Assembly: GCF_905220365.1 (NCBI RefSeq)
Contig: NC_061154.1
Coordinates: forward strand, 5,332,001 to 5,396,000
Length of the DNA stretch: 64,000 bases
Direction of reading: 5' to 3'
Source of the DNA: Vanessa cardui
Taxonomy: Eukaryota; Arthropoda; Insecta; Lepidoptera; Nymphalidae
In this document: in pieces, positions 1 through 11,710 of the stretch
How positions within the stretch are numbered: the first letter of the stretch is position 1
Layout of the letters: every line of letters starts with the position of its first letter
The notes under the pieces: generated by a model
What the model was told of the DNA's origin: nothing
The model's database searches: none
Seen by the model: only the letters and a program-made list of their open reading frames with translations
Made by a program: the position numbers and the translations under genes

Positions 1-288
1 ATATAATCGTGTTATCCGCGCTATGCTCACGGCACCCGAATGTTTCGTGGTTTGAAAAGACGAATCTTTACCGAAGTTTTTGCGTTCAAACCAATGATAG
101 TCGAAAGAATAATATAATAATAAAGCCTTTTTATTTCTTATACTGTTAACATATTTTATAAAAGAAAATACTTATATCTATGTTAGTGTTGTGTTATTTC
201 TGGTTTTTATTTATTTATTTTTTTTTTTGTTAAATTATGCTATAGCAACCCCTTCGTAGGGTATAGGCCTCCTCCAATTCTTTCCATT
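1..288. other. AT-rich non-coding DNA
   Basis: No open frame, RNA gene or recognisable repeat was found. There is a TTTA/poly-T run near 205-232. The right edge abuts the target duplication of the first SINE. Confidence 0.6.
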
Positions 289-300
289 TTTTCCTAGTCG
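289..300. repeat. Left target-site duplication of SINE 1
   Basis: TTTTCCTAGTCG is present here and again at 635-646, exactly flanking the SINE between them. A perfect 12-bp direct repeat is the expected footprint of LINE-type target-primed insertion and defines the element borders. Confidence 0.85.
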
Positions 301-634
301 CTAGAGCTGAGATGGCCCAGTGGAGAGCTGAGATGGCCCAGTGGTTAGAACGCGTGCATCTTAACCGATGATTGCGGGTTCAAACCCAGGCAAGCACCAC
401 TATATATATGTGCTTAATTTGTGTTTATAATTCATCTCGTGCTCGGCGGTGAAGGAAAACATCGCGAGGAAACCTGCATGTGTCTAATTTCATACAAATT
501 CTGCCACATGTGCATTCCATCAACCCGCATTGGAACAGCGTGGTGGAATATGTTCCAAACCCTCTCCTTAATGGAAGAGGAGGCCTTATCTCAGCAGTGG
601 GAAATGTACAGGCTGTTACTTTACTTTACTTTAC
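301..634 (+). mobile_element. tRNA-derived SINE copy 1, full length, duplicated box A
   Basis: Complete copy of the dominant SINE of this window (Metulj-like; the name is from memory and not checked). It has a tRNA-like head with Pol III box A TGGCCCAGTGG, box B GGTTCAAACCC, a tRNA-unrelated body with the recurrent blocks CTCGGCGGTGAAGGAAAACA and GGAACAGCGTGGTGGAATA, and a (TTTAC)n tail. Such SINEs are transcribed by RNA polymerase III and mobilised by a partner LINE. Oddly, a 21-bp unit carrying box A is tandemly duplicated at 303-323 and 324-344. The open frames overlapping the body are repeat shadows. Flanking 12-bp duplications are at 289-300 and 635-646. Confidence 0.9.
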
Positions 635-646
635 TTTTCCTAGTCG
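635..646. repeat. Right target-site duplication of SINE 1
   Basis: Second copy of TTTTCCTAGTCG, identical to 289-300. It follows directly on the TTTAC tail. Confidence 0.85.
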
Positions 647-1160
647 AAAGAATACTTTTTGTAAATTTAGTCTCGTTGCTCGTCGGAGAAAAAAACAGTC
701 TGCAGAAAATATCGAATGAAAATATAGCAATCGTGTAACTAATCCTAATAACGTTGTGGAGTACGATCCAATTCCCTTTCTATAAGTTAGGCTTTGGCCC
801 TTGGCCAGTAGTGTTATATCATAATGTTATTCTCCGACCTCTGCTCGAACAAAAACCTTTTTACCTTTCTATTTCTATCCTCTCAAAAAAAAAAAAAAAA
901 TTTAAATATCTACAAAAAGAAATATAGATAAATACGACATTTTATAATGTTTACGTCATTCATTAAATTGTTTTTTTTTTTTAAGTTCTTCCCTTTCTAC
1001 TATTGACTAATAGTTTTTACTAGTTTTAAAGCTAAGCTAAATTGTTGAGTTCGTTTCTATGTAAAATTTTATTTAGAAAACACTGGTCCCGGTCCGTAAA
1101 CTATATATTTTAAATAGTTATTTTTATGACACACAGCCAGCCTGTTAAAATTTCGCATAT
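647..1160. other. AT-rich non-coding DNA
   Basis: No gene seen. A poly-A run lies near 885-900 and a poly-T run near 970-982. Neither is attached to a recognisable element. Confidence 0.55.
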
Positions 1161-1165
1161 CTTTT

Positions 1166-1270
1166 TAACTGAATATCACGGGTTCTAAATCAGGCAAGCA
1201 CCATAGAGTTTCCGTGTGCTGATACTAATAATAATACACATCGCGCTTGGCAGTGAAGTTTAACTAAAAC
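1166..1270 (+). mobile_element. Degraded SINE head fragment
   Basis: A decayed copy of the common SINE. A box B-like GGGTTCTAAATCAGG is followed by CAAGCACCA, a GTGTGCT block and a remnant of the CTCGGCGGTGAAG block (TTGGCAGTGAAG). Box A and the 3' half are not recognisable, and no target duplication remains. Confidence 0.55.
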
Positions 1271-1274
1271 ACGT

Positions 1275-3820
1275 AGTTGCCATCTTATCCTCGATCAACT
1301 GGTAAAAAGATACTAGAATAGAGGTAGAATATTCTGTTCACTTTTTGAGAATCTGATCTGAAAATAAACGAATGATTTCATATGCTGAGTATTGACTATC
1401 TAACAAAATATAATATAATACTGCGATTTTATTGAACGATTAAATTGTTTTCATGTTTCTGAATAAAGAGTTACACGTCTCTTTATAATTAAAAGTAAAA
1501 ATATTCAAGCGTCCGTTTTCAGCGGAATATATTTCGGTAATAAACGTTAAATTATATTAAATTCGTAGTTTTGGCATGCGTTGATATTCATTCAAAACAA
1601 AAGATTGTAAACCGACTATCATAGTACACAAGTTTGTGGGTGTACTTAGCGAAGACGATCAGGGACCTTTGCTTACTTATCACAGCTATTACAATGACAA
1701 AGCTATAAAGTTGTAACTAGCGTTTGTCTTATGAAATGTGTCACTCGTGTTAAAGTACTTTATGTTCCATTCGACTACCTTTTTCATTTTGTACAAGGGA
1801 TAAGAAAAATAAAAACAAACTTAAAAGCAGTACAGGCATTGTACAGTTTGTATAGAGGTAACACTCGCTGTGTGCTTGACATACATGTCTAATAAGTGGC
1901 GGCTCCGTAAAGAGCCTTTAAAAATACACAAGTGTAACGAGAATTTCTTTTCCTTTACTTTTTTGACGTAAAATAGTTTTTTTATGAAATATATGATTAA
2001 AAGTTTTAGTGCCAGTACGTATTCAATGAATAGATTACTTTCGTTCGAAATATGAAATAAAAATTACGAATGAAATCACTGCGATAAATAAGGTTATTTA
2101 GAATAATTTTGTTTTTTTTTTAAGTTACAAAAATAGAGAATAAACATTATTGGTGCAAATTTGATATTTGGTTCCGTAAATTAGTGAAAAAAAAATTGAT
2201 AAAATTAAATATATAAATATAAGTAGGTAAAGTAAAATGAATCGATTAATTTTTAGGATTATTTCTTATTGAAAGGAACCCTAATACTTGAAAGTTCAAC
2301 ATGTCCTGTCGGTACCGATATTTTGTACTAAGCCTCACCTGCCTGTCCGCCAACGATTCCCTTTTAATGCCACCGACTTGTTCAAACAGGGGTCTATTCT
2401 CATAATTGTACGTATTTAATAATTTTTTGTGAGATATCTTATCGTATGACATATAAATATTGTACAAGTGAAATCACTCGCTGTTAACTATTTCTAAGTG
2501 TTGCAAATGATATTCGTAGAGTCCGACGTTGCAGATGTTACAAAACAGATTAAACGTGCGATACGACATGTTATCTCATGGATCTTTGTTGCACAAATAA
2601 CTTGCGTTCGAATCTTGAACAGAACGAAAATAGGTAAATAACATATTTAGACTTAATTTCGTGTTTTGAAAACGACTCAATTTTGTTTCTTTATTTAATT
2701 TTTATAATATATTTTATTTAATTTCAATTTCATTAACGAATAATAAAATATATTATTTGTTTTTTTTTGGAGTTATTTAGAAATATATTTAATTCTTTTT
2801 CATCGTATCGAGCGTATGCTTTAAAAATAATGACGAAATAGGCCCCGGTTCGTGCAAAGTTGCTGCGTCACCCGCCAGTCTACAATCATGGGCTCCTCGA
2901 GATAATTTCAATCGTTCATAATTTGTAGTTAACAAAAAATCAAGACTGTCGAATAATATAATTATGTGTGTTTTCTACGAGTGTGAAATGACTAGTTCAA
3001 TAGGGCTTTCCGGCTCAGATGCGGAATGAAAGAAAGAAAGAAACAAAAAGAAAAAAAACGTAATATCATTGTATTAAAAAACACAAGCCCCTAGTTGAGT
3101 GAGTTTCTCTTGTTTTTGGTATTACGTGACTCTAAATTGTAATTGCAGGAGAGTAACGAAGCGTTGCCGGTAATCGTAAGTCATGCCACGAAGACTAGTG
3201 AATTATTGATACGTTTTGGGTTTGTTAACATGTGATGAATTATAGTATTTTTTTTGCTATTGTTGATTTTATTTACTTTATGAATTTTACGAATACAAAC
3301 ATTAACTGTACTTGTTTATTTGTTACGTCGGAAAGGTCAACGGCATTTTCGTGCGGTTGTTTTTTTTTTTAGCGAAAATGTTTTTGAAAATTTATATGTA
3401 TCCATTTATATTTACGGTTAACGATTTCCTAATCACTGTCTTTAAAACGATAACAAAATTAAAAGTAACCCGTTTTATTGACATAGAACTATCATTATAG
3501 CACCTACTTAAAATAGTTATATTAAACTAAACATATGTGATACTTATTACCTTTTGCAAATGTAATTCGTTCGTTTATTCAGATATAAATAATATGCTTA
3601 AAATATTTCATCAAGTGTCTAGATTTCTCGAGACCGTTAACTTCAGTTTCCCGCTTAGCTCGACCGCTATACTGTGAAATCTACCATCCTCTAGCTTGGT
3701 ATGTTACATAAACAAAATGTATTATGATCTAGACCAGTGCTCTCCAATATTATATGTAAAACAACATTTGTACTAAACGAATCTTCGCTATAGTATATCT
3801 TATAGATTCACAACAATACC
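1275..3820. other. AT-rich non-coding DNA, no repeats recognised
   Basis: About 2.5 kb without a gene or recognisable repeat. The 60-70-codon open frames at 2246-2467 (minus) and 3312-3500 (plus) are AT-rich, low in complexity and resemble no family I know. A GC-richer patch near 2843-2905 contains TGCTGCGTCACCC and stands out from the surroundings. It may be a short regulatory element, but nothing confirms that. Confidence 0.5.
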
Positions 3821-3824
3821 TTGT

Positions 3825-3985
3825 TTCATACTAGCTATATTTAATTTGTTGTCCTTGATTTAAATTCTTTCTCTGGGATTCAAATTAACTCTATATGAAA
3901 TTTCATCAAAATCGGACCAGTCGTTGTAACCAGAAGAAGTAACATATAGATAACTTTCGCATTTATAGTGTTTGTATATGTTAAT
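3825..3985 (-). repeat. Dispersed repeat family C fragment
   Basis: Contains ATGAAATTTCATCAAAATCG followed by ACCAGTCGTTGTAACC and ends in ACTTTCGCATTTATA. This is the standard string of a very common lepidopteran dispersed repeat whose class I cannot fix. Orientation is opposite to the copies reading AACCGATTTTGATGAAATTT, for example at 10.4 kb. Confidence 0.6.
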
Positions 3986-3989
3986 AAAA

Positions 3990-5024
3990 ATTTTACTAAA
4001 AGAAAAAGCAATGAGTTTGACGAACTGGAATCTATGGAAATCGTACTATAAATGGCATATTATTATGATCCAGATGTGTTATAGATATGTAGATATGTTT
4101 GATATATAGATATATCTTTCCGCGTTAAATATCAGTAATAATTATTATGGTGTGACGTTTGTACTCATAAGATGTCTCAGTGTGCTTGGAACGATTTCAT
4201 GAGAGCAAAGACAGTTCTATAAGTGCAAATTAGCTTATATGACTGCCTTTGTTTTTCAGTTTTAGGTGTGTATGTGGAGAAGCGGGCCTTAATGACTGAA
4301 TTGATCTATATTTCAATATGTTAGAAAGTAGTGTGGTATATTTATACAACAGTTTGAGATGCAGTGTCCCGTAAATTTAGCGTCGGGCGCTCCACGTATA
4401 ATACGCGGGCGGCGTATCGCGACTTCATCGCACCGCACGTTGCAACGTCTTGCGATAACAATGTACGTGCGACTGATATTTCGCTTGTGAGAATAGCTGT
4501 TGCGTTGAATTAACGTGTCTGTTCAGTGACATAGAAAAAAAAAATCAGTTTTAAAATAGAACATTGACGATAAGTCAAAAGTCGAGACTGTCTTTTTATA
4601 CTCTGTGTCCTTCGTTCTTCAAATAAAGGTAGTATTCTTACTTCTTGCATGTGATTGCATTGAGTGATGAAAATATTTACTGTACTTAAAATTAATCGAA
4701 ATAACTTTCAATCAAATCTTAATAGTGCTAGTCGATTTAATTTTGGTACATAATAATCTTTACCTTGCAACATAATTTTATATAATAAGTATTTAATTTA
4801 TTTTATAAAAATGTTTATGTTCCTGCCTTTGCTATACACAATTAAGAATTAAAGAAGCAAGTGTATGTCATGACCTCGTAGAAGCAGCAAGAATGCTAGC
4901 AGTATTCACCGTTGAATCTGTACAAAAAATGTACATTTCTGTCACCAGTGAAGGCAATAAGTAAAATAAATAAATAACATTGTTATGTTTATAATTAAAT
5001 TAGTAACGTACGATTTATATAACA
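3990..5024. other. Non-coding DNA with a CpG-rich patch at 4375-4500
   Basis: Mostly AT-rich. From about 4375 to 4500 the sequence becomes clearly CpG-rich (TAGCGTCGGGCGCTCC, ATACGCGGGCGGCGTATCGC). No coding frame or repeat explains this, so a regulatory element or an untranslated exon is possible. No splice or promoter signal was convincing. Confidence 0.4.
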
Positions 5025-5040
5025 TTTTCTAATTAACCCA
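5025..5040. repeat. Left target-site duplication of SINE 2
   Basis: TTTTCTAATTAACCCA, repeated perfectly at 5345-5360 on the other side of the SINE. Confidence 0.9.
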
Positions 5041-5344
5041 ACCCGAGTCGAGATGGCCCAGTGGTTAGAACGCGTGCATCTTAACCGATGATTGCGGGTT
5101 CAAACCCAGGCAAGCACCGCTGATTCATGTGCTTAATTTGTGTTTATAATTCATCTCGTGCTCGGCGGTGAAGGAAAACATCGTGAGGAAACCTGCATGT
5201 GTCCAATTTCATTGAAATTCCGCCACATGTGCATTCCACCAACCCGCATTGGAACAGCGTGGTGGAATATGTTCCAAACCCTCTCCTTAATGGAAGAGGA
5301 GGCCTTATCTCAGCAGTGGGAAATGTACAGGCTGTTACTTTACT
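5041..5344 (+). mobile_element. tRNA-derived SINE copy 2, full length, recent
   Basis: Nearly identical to the copy at 301-634 but without the box A duplication. Box A TGGCCCAGTGG, box B GGTTCAAACCC, the central CTCGGCGGTGAAGGAAAACA, the distal GGAACAGCGTGGTGGAATA and a short TTAC-type tail are all intact. The perfect 16-bp target duplication and intact Pol III boxes point to a young insertion. The 70-codon open frame through the body is a shadow. Confidence 0.93.
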
Positions 5345-5360
5345 TTTTCTAATTAACCCA
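5345..5360. repeat. Right target-site duplication of SINE 2
   Basis: Second copy of TTTTCTAATTAACCCA, identical to 5025-5040. Confidence 0.9.
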
Positions 5361-8300
5361 CGCTAAGCTAGCAAGGTTGAATAAAAGCGATTCTTAAAAT
5401 GGATACAGCGCTTCTTGTTCTTTCTCTATAATTTAATAACAATGGATGTTGATTTGTGGTATAAGTTATAAGAGACATGCTTTGATAACTATATATTTAT
5501 ATTTTAAATATATAGGAAAGTAATTTGGATCGCTATATACAACTTAAAATCCAAAGACATGTTTATTTTATTTGAATATAGAAATTTATAAGTAAATTGT
5601 AACTGAACACATTTAATATAAATGCTAAATAAATAAATGCTAAAACATTGAATACTGTTTTATAGAATTAGGAATCCATAAGACTAATTATCAGTAAGAA
5701 ATCAAAAAGTTCCGTATATTTTGACAAAACATCTTCGCGTATCTACTTAACAACTACTAAACACAACTCATTATGGTATTTTCAAAAGTCAAATGTTATT
5801 TTTTACAACTTGTACCACGGACCCTGATTTGAGATCTAAATTCTATTGAATATCACAAATGAAGACGCGTTGAAACCTCGTCGAATAGTAGCTGAGGTCA
5901 TTTATCAGACTACAGCAGAATATGGTAGTTCCGATGTACGTAGATTGAAACGAGATTGGATAGTGTAGATTGAAATATTTTAAACGATAAGATAATATTT
6001 CAAACAAAAAATATATTGAAACTTTTTTCTGTATTGAAAAATATTTATTAAATGTAACTTTTCTTAAATCATATAAATAATTATTTCATTTTGAAATTAG
6101 AATTATTTCCAAATTACATATTAATTGAATTATTACTATAAGCGTAATGTTGTTAGGAGGTTATTTAATTCTACATAATAACATTTTCGGCATTTATACG
6201 TTAAAATGTAGTTGCATTTTAAGTATTTATTTTCTGTTTTTACTTTTGTAAGTAAATAAAGAAACATATGGGCTACGTATTTTTTATTATTTACTTTATT
6301 ATCAATTTTTATCAAAATCGTCGCCACTAAAATATTAGAAAAATATATTCTAGTGCGCTGCTAAATACGTGTACGTAGATATTTCTGTTATAGTGAAATG
6401 GTTATGAGTAATCAAACAAAAAAGTATCTAGAAACTAGGCCTAACAAAGCGCTCATACTGTAGTTATGAAGTAAAATAAAAAAAAAAACAGCACAGTCAC
6501 AAACTATTACACTTTATGTCATAGAACAAAAATATGTATATAGAAACTTTTCCTTTGTCGATTTTTTAAAGAATGATCATATAATCTGATAATTTAATTA
6601 AAAATAAATAATATTATTTCTTAGCTCTTCCTGGTTCCGAGCCCGGCCCGGCTCGCACCGTGACTTGCCGTTCCTAGTGGTGATTCAAACGTTACCGCTG
6701 TCCACTTGTTCGTGGCAACGCCACTTGTCACTATCTGACTGCTGAAATGTGAATTTTTTGTTAACTTTTACAATGTTGACAGTAGAAATTAATTAAAAAT
6801 GTATCACACGTTAATGCGATATAACAATAATTACTGCGTTACGTACAGCTTAAAATATGTTTTTGTATTGCATAAGCAAGCGATAATGAGTTGGTTGGAA
6901 TACGTTGATCATAAGTGTAATATATAATAACTAAAAAATCTTTTAGGAAATTCGTAATAAATTAGGCGTAATTTTGATACCTGTTCACCACACAGCCTGC
7001 AATGATTCGCTGACATTGGACATAGTTTAAGGTAAGCTTTTCAGTATTTCGTCAGACATATCAATTATGTATATATCAAATAGCAGCAAGCAATCAAAAC
7101 TAACATTCATATTTCAGAAATCAATAAAATTCTTTAATTAAATAAATATGTTAGTACACAAGCTATTAAGCTTGCTGGTTGAAGTTGATAACAAAAGCTG
7201 TTGCAAATATATGCAAAGTAAATAATAAGTAGATATTACAAATATAGGTAGTCCAATCTCTAAGAAATATTATGACTGGAAGAATATATGTTGCTAATAC
7301 GCAACTAACCTTGGAAATGAGGCCATGTTCTTAATGCCAGAATACAACAACTGTGAGGTGTTAGAATATGTGTTGAGAGTAGTTTTTGTTACTGAACATT
7401 TATGCTCAATATTAAATTAAGAGTTGAAAGTTTGAATGAGTAGCGCTGGGTTACTGAAGACAGAAGCCGTGACCGGAGCGCGTGTACTTCCCATTCGCAT
7501 GGTCATCCTCTACCAGATTTAATGACAATCGTTATTGATGATTGCGCGTAAGTCTAACGTTTTTATAGCCCCCGCGCATATGGGGCAAGTGTTGAACTTA
7601 CGGCAGGTTCTTTACGATACTAAAATAAGTTCACATGTAAAAGATTCGTAAAGGAAAGGGGTTATTAACGAGAAAAATTATCATTGAGTCAGTAAATTTT
7701 CTTATGAAAATTGTTGTTTTTTTGTATTATTTTCTCTGTAGTTTTTAATAATTTAACGATACTGTTCCAGATGTATGTACCGTATGAATATTCTTTATTC
7801 CTTGCCTAAGAAACTCGATTCTTGAGTTGGTTTCAGAAGAGTTATTCTGTAGAACTTTGTTTTGTTTACGTAACTCACTACATATGATCACGGAATTGCA
7901 GAAATATAGGTTATAATAATAACTATATTACTACACATTTTCATTATCTCGCGAGTGAGATACGACTGAGTATTCATAGAATAGTTCCCCATATAAGGTA
8001 TACGTTACTATTTCGCCTTTGCTTGTCCATTCTACCAGCCAAACGCCATTGGTAACATAATGCTAACTCACTGCGGTTTCGGTCGGCGGATATGATGTAT
8101 GAAACGCATTTCAATACATATAATGAAAGAGTTAGTGTTAGTTTGTTGATTGAGCGATTCATTCTCGCATGACGTCGGAGATTCGTATATAATAGCAATA
8201 GTTTACTCGATAGAATAAAATGTTAAATAAATTCGAAGTTCACCTTAATCGTTTTGTGTAAGAATATTTTATGAACAAAAACGACAATTTTTTACCACAA

Positions 8301-9340
8301 CTTTATACTTTATAACAAAAAACAAGTGAGCTTTATAATAGTTGTATGAATATGATTTGTGTCATTTGACATTTCAGGTCAATAGTTCGAATACAAATAA
8401 AAGAAAATCTATTTCAGTCTCATCTAATGAAACCTGTATGTACATATATGTACTATTAAAAACGTACTAATGTCATGTATTATATTACGTCGTTTTTATA
8501 GTATATATTTATTCTACACAACCTTAAATATGAAACTACTTACTGTAAATGTAAGTAACGACCACATTAAATTAGATATAATTACATAAATTACAATAAT
8601 GATAAATAATTATTGTGATTCTAAAGAATTATAGTTGGGTTTATACACAAACTCATTTCAATAAAACTTTAGTTTAATTCAATTAGCTACAAGTTAATCT
8701 TCTAATTTAAATAAAAACGAATGCTTGTGTGAACGTCAAAGGCTTCTACAACCATTAATATTTGTATGGTTGGTCCTTAATATTTCTATGTGGATACTAT
8801 TATTGTGACGACTGGGTGGGTAGAAAGTGTATATACCTACCGATGAAGTAGTAGGTATATACCTCGCTCTTCCGCTAAAATGAGATAAACTATTACATAA
8901 TGGGCAGGTTAGTATTTTTAAAATAATTATGTGTACAAAAATAATTAATAAAATAATCTTTTTTAATTAATAAATGGTGTTTATGATGAAAGAATATTTT
9001 TAAATATCATCGAAACTAGAAGCAAAATGTCTAAGCAAACTCCAGATTGTGATGCTGCCTGGCAATAGAATGAACAATAAAAAAACGAAATAAAAAAAAG
9101 TCAATATAAGTGAGATTATATTAATTTAATTAAAAGTTCTGTTGCAATCTCTGACGAAACTAACAGGTGAGTGTTGTATGTATTTTGTACAATTTGAAAC
9201 TCTATGTTTATGATATGACTATGTTCGCGTGGACAGTTATTACTTAAACCGCGAAACTTACGTTAGTTACATAAAACTTTATTTTCTCTTGCAGCGCTAA
9301 CCGAGTGATGAAGTCTTGTTTAACAATTCAAAACGTACAT
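5361..9340. other. Mostly unique AT-rich DNA with two GC-rich patches
   Basis: Four kilobases with no recognised gene or intact repeat. GC-rich exceptions lie at about 6625-6740 (listed separately) and 7445-7600, the latter with CGTGACCGGAGCGCGTG and a GT-AAGT string in GATTGCGCGTAAGTC that could be a splice donor. A 12-bp perfect inverted repeat GTATATACCTAC with a 10-nt spacer lies at 8829-8862. Short open frames on the minus strand near 6136 and 7974 resemble nothing I know. Confidence 0.5.
6625..6740. promoter_or_regulatory. GC-rich patch with paired CCACTTGT sites
   Basis: A sharply GC-richer stretch (GAGCCCGGCCCGGCTCGCAC) in an AT-rich setting. It carries CCACTTGT twice, at 6702-6709 and 6721-6728. 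The core, CAAGTGG on the other strand, fits NK-2-type homeodomain sites and also a CANNTG E-box. Regulatory function is inferred from composition and motif pairing only. Confidence 0.3.
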
Positions 9341-9344
9341 GAAT

Positions 9345-9622
9345 TATCTTGGTGGTAGGGCTTTGTGCAAGGATAGGTACCACCCATTCATCAGTTATTC
9401 TACCGCCGAATAACAGTACTCAGTATTGTTGTGTTCCGGTTTGAAGGGAAAGTGAGTCAGTGTAACTACATGCACAAGGGATATAACATCTTAGTTCCCA
9501 AGGTTGGTGGCACATTGACGATGTAAGGAATAGTTAATATTTCTTACAGCGTCATTGTCTATGGGTGATGGTGACCACTTGGCAGGTGGCCCAAATGCGC
9601 GTCCGCCAACCTATATAAAAAA
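9345..9622 (+). mobile_element. Repeat B copy, near full length
   Basis: Matches the second common repeat of the window: starts CTTGGTGGTAGGGCTTTGTG, continues through TACCACCCATTCATCAGTTA, GTTCCGGTTTGAAGGG, GGCACATTGACGATGTAAGG and ends near CGTCCGCCAACCTATA plus an A-rich tail. The last 70 bases resemble the 3' end of the LINE fragment at 52.8-53.0 kb, so this may be a SINE using a LINE tail or the 3' end of a LINE. It lacks about 12 bp (the CCCGTCTGGG segment) near the 5' end. Confidence 0.8.
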
Positions 9623-9624
9623 TT

Positions 9625-10420
9625 GCAATTTAGGGAAAATTGTTGTTGATTATTTGTTGCAAAAATTATGAAAGTCTATAATGGATATCATAGATTATTC
9701 CATCTATAAAGCAATGATATCGTGTCGATTGAAATTCAAATGATTTTCATTTGGCTTTTGTTGTCTTTTGATTGGAATATTCCATTCAGTTTCACAGTAA
9801 CGCAAAAAAAGTCTACATCGATTTTACAATAATAGTTAGGCTATTTGAAACAAAAGCTTTATTTCGAACTAAACGCTCGTTCTGAATTCGCACGGGTTTA
9901 AATTAATACAAAGTTACGCAATACACGAATAAAAAGAATATGTTCCGAAGTTAAAAGCAAAAGTGAAATTAGACAAAGTAATACCGAATTGCAATTTATC
10001 AAAAATATTCCGTGAATAACGGCTCGTCGGCCCTCGTACGGTCTAATGAATTATTAAAGACCACTTCGAGTATATCACCTTGTAATCGTAACGTCAGCCT
10101 TATGTATTAGAACTTAAAGGCGATAATGGAATGTTTTCGATTTCGATGTCTGTAATGATGTTTGTCATGTCGCAGCTTCTTTGGAAGGAAACTAAATCTT
10201 CAGTTTACCGTTTAGGTTTCTTAATGGTACATTTTTTCTACTAAAAGCGAATGTATCATAATTTATGACATGTAACACCCACTTCACGGTGGAGCAAACG
10301 ACACCAAGAAATGTTTCAACGATTAATAAAATAACCACATTTACTCGATACAGGAATAAGAATTAAGTTACGATATTGTTACTTGTAAATATTATATTAC
10401 GGAACAAGATAAAGTACCTA
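9625..10420. other. AT-rich non-coding DNA
   Basis: No gene or repeat recognised. A slightly GC-richer string, GGCTCGTCGGCCCTCGTACGG, begins at 10021. Confidence 0.5.
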
Positions 10421-10424
10421 AACT

Positions 10425-10660
10425 AATATTATAAACGTGAAAACAATCCGTCTGTTAAATCTTCAATTTTAAATCGCTGAACCGATTTTGATGAAATTTG
10501 TTATGGTGAGTACGCCTCGGGGAAGAACATAGGCGTTTGGTTTTAATTCACTCCTCGAAAGGGTAAAACAGGAGTGATTGTTTGTGTACTATATGTAAAG
10601 TATAAAACGTTACATATAGCACACAGACAATCGCTGTTTTAAATAATTATATTTGAAATG
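10425..10660 (+). repeat. Dispersed repeat C with fold-back
   Basis: Reads TAATATTATAAACGTGAAAA, then CTGAACCGATTTTGATGAAA and a CTCGGGGAAGAACATAGGC string, the usual order of lepidopteran repeat family C. Its right part (10565-10640) folds back: arms 10565-10598 and 10610-10640 pair over about 30 bp with a few mismatches around an 11-nt loop. Confidence 0.65.
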
Positions 10661-10664
10661 TCTC

Positions 10665-11205
10665 TTGAAACAAAACTAAGACCTATTTTCATGTAACGGA
10701 ACACGTCGCTTATTATCATCCATAAACGACCAAACCATAAATATAATGAACCATTACGTATAATGCCACATGTTATTGTATTTCAGTTATTCCAATGTGT
10801 AATATTATAAATCGCAGTGTATATTAATAAATGCTAAGAATAACGCAGTTTGATTTAATTATTTTTCAATTGATTAAAGAAACGATCTTCACTATTTCTT
10901 GGTAATATTTAAGAATTGTACACAATTTAAATTCCAAAAAAATCCACTATTTCACTTGTTCTTCTCAGGTCAGAGTAATTCATTCACTGAACCGGCAGTT
11001 TTTAATTTTATAATAAATAAGTATATTTAATGCTTTCTTGAGTAATGGATTTTGAAATTATTTATTAATATTTTTTTAGATTTTTAACAAATTAAATGAT
11101 CCAAAACATAAATATATTTATCAGATACATAAGGCATAGTTAAATTTTTACATTTTTTTTTTAAATTTTGACTTGAAAAAGGTTATAAAGTTATTGTTAT
11201 CACCG
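10665..11205. other. AT-rich non-coding DNA
   Basis: Nothing recognised. Several poly-T runs, the longest near 11152-11162. Confidence 0.55.
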
Positions 11206-11221
11206 ATTGATTGTAAGTATT

Positions 11222-11345
11222 CTCACTCGATACTCGCTCCGGCTGCGTAGTAGGGCCCGCGAGCGGGTTGTCCTTTGTAACCCGAGACGAACGCCGAGGC
11301 GCCGTCGCCGCGCCCGCACTCATGCGCAACACGGCAAAAACACGA
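11222..11345. promoter_or_regulatory. CpG-rich island, possible promoter or untranslated exon
   Basis: The most GC-rich stretch of the first half of the window: dense CpG between about 11240 and 11335 (CGAGGCGCCGTCGCCGCGCC) against an AT-rich background. It includes an inverted CCCGC-GA-GCGGG at 11256-11267. A 65-codon plus-strand frame crosses it and encodes an arginine-rich string, most simply explained by composition. A short promoter or untranslated first exon is possible; no TATA or initiator was convincing. Confidence 0.35.
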
Positions 11346-11705
11346 CACATCCTCAAAATAATCGCTCATTTTTTTTTCGCATTATGTGTCTAGCTTATGA
11401 ATGATGGTCTCATGAGCCCGTTTAGACGTAATCTCGAGCATATCTCTTATTTTAATTTTTTTTTTATTATCATAAGATATTTTAAACATTTTATAGCTAT
11501 TTTAATGTTTGGGGGTAAAATGCCACTTAAGATTTATCTTTCGTAACATAAGAATTATTTAAATAGATTATATTTTAAGTAAAAATGAGATAAAAACAAC
11601 TAAGAATTTAATTATGAATTATAAATTCTATATCACGGAATTACGTAATTTCGACAAGTGTTAAAAAGAAAAATCTATAAAAAAATTAAATGGTTATTAA
11701 TTTTT
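11346..11705. other. AT-rich non-coding DNA
   Basis: Nothing recognised beyond A/T runs. Confidence 0.55.
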
Positions 11706-11710
11706 CCGGT

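Noticed and set aside
3188..3210. GAAGACTAGTGA resembles part of miR-7
   Set aside because: The first seed base differs and no star strand or stem is present downstream.
4092..4112. AGATATGTTTGATAT resembles the 5' part of miR-190
   Set aside because: Fifteen matching bases in AT-rich sequence, but no complementary arm within 80 bp on either side, so no precursor hairpin.
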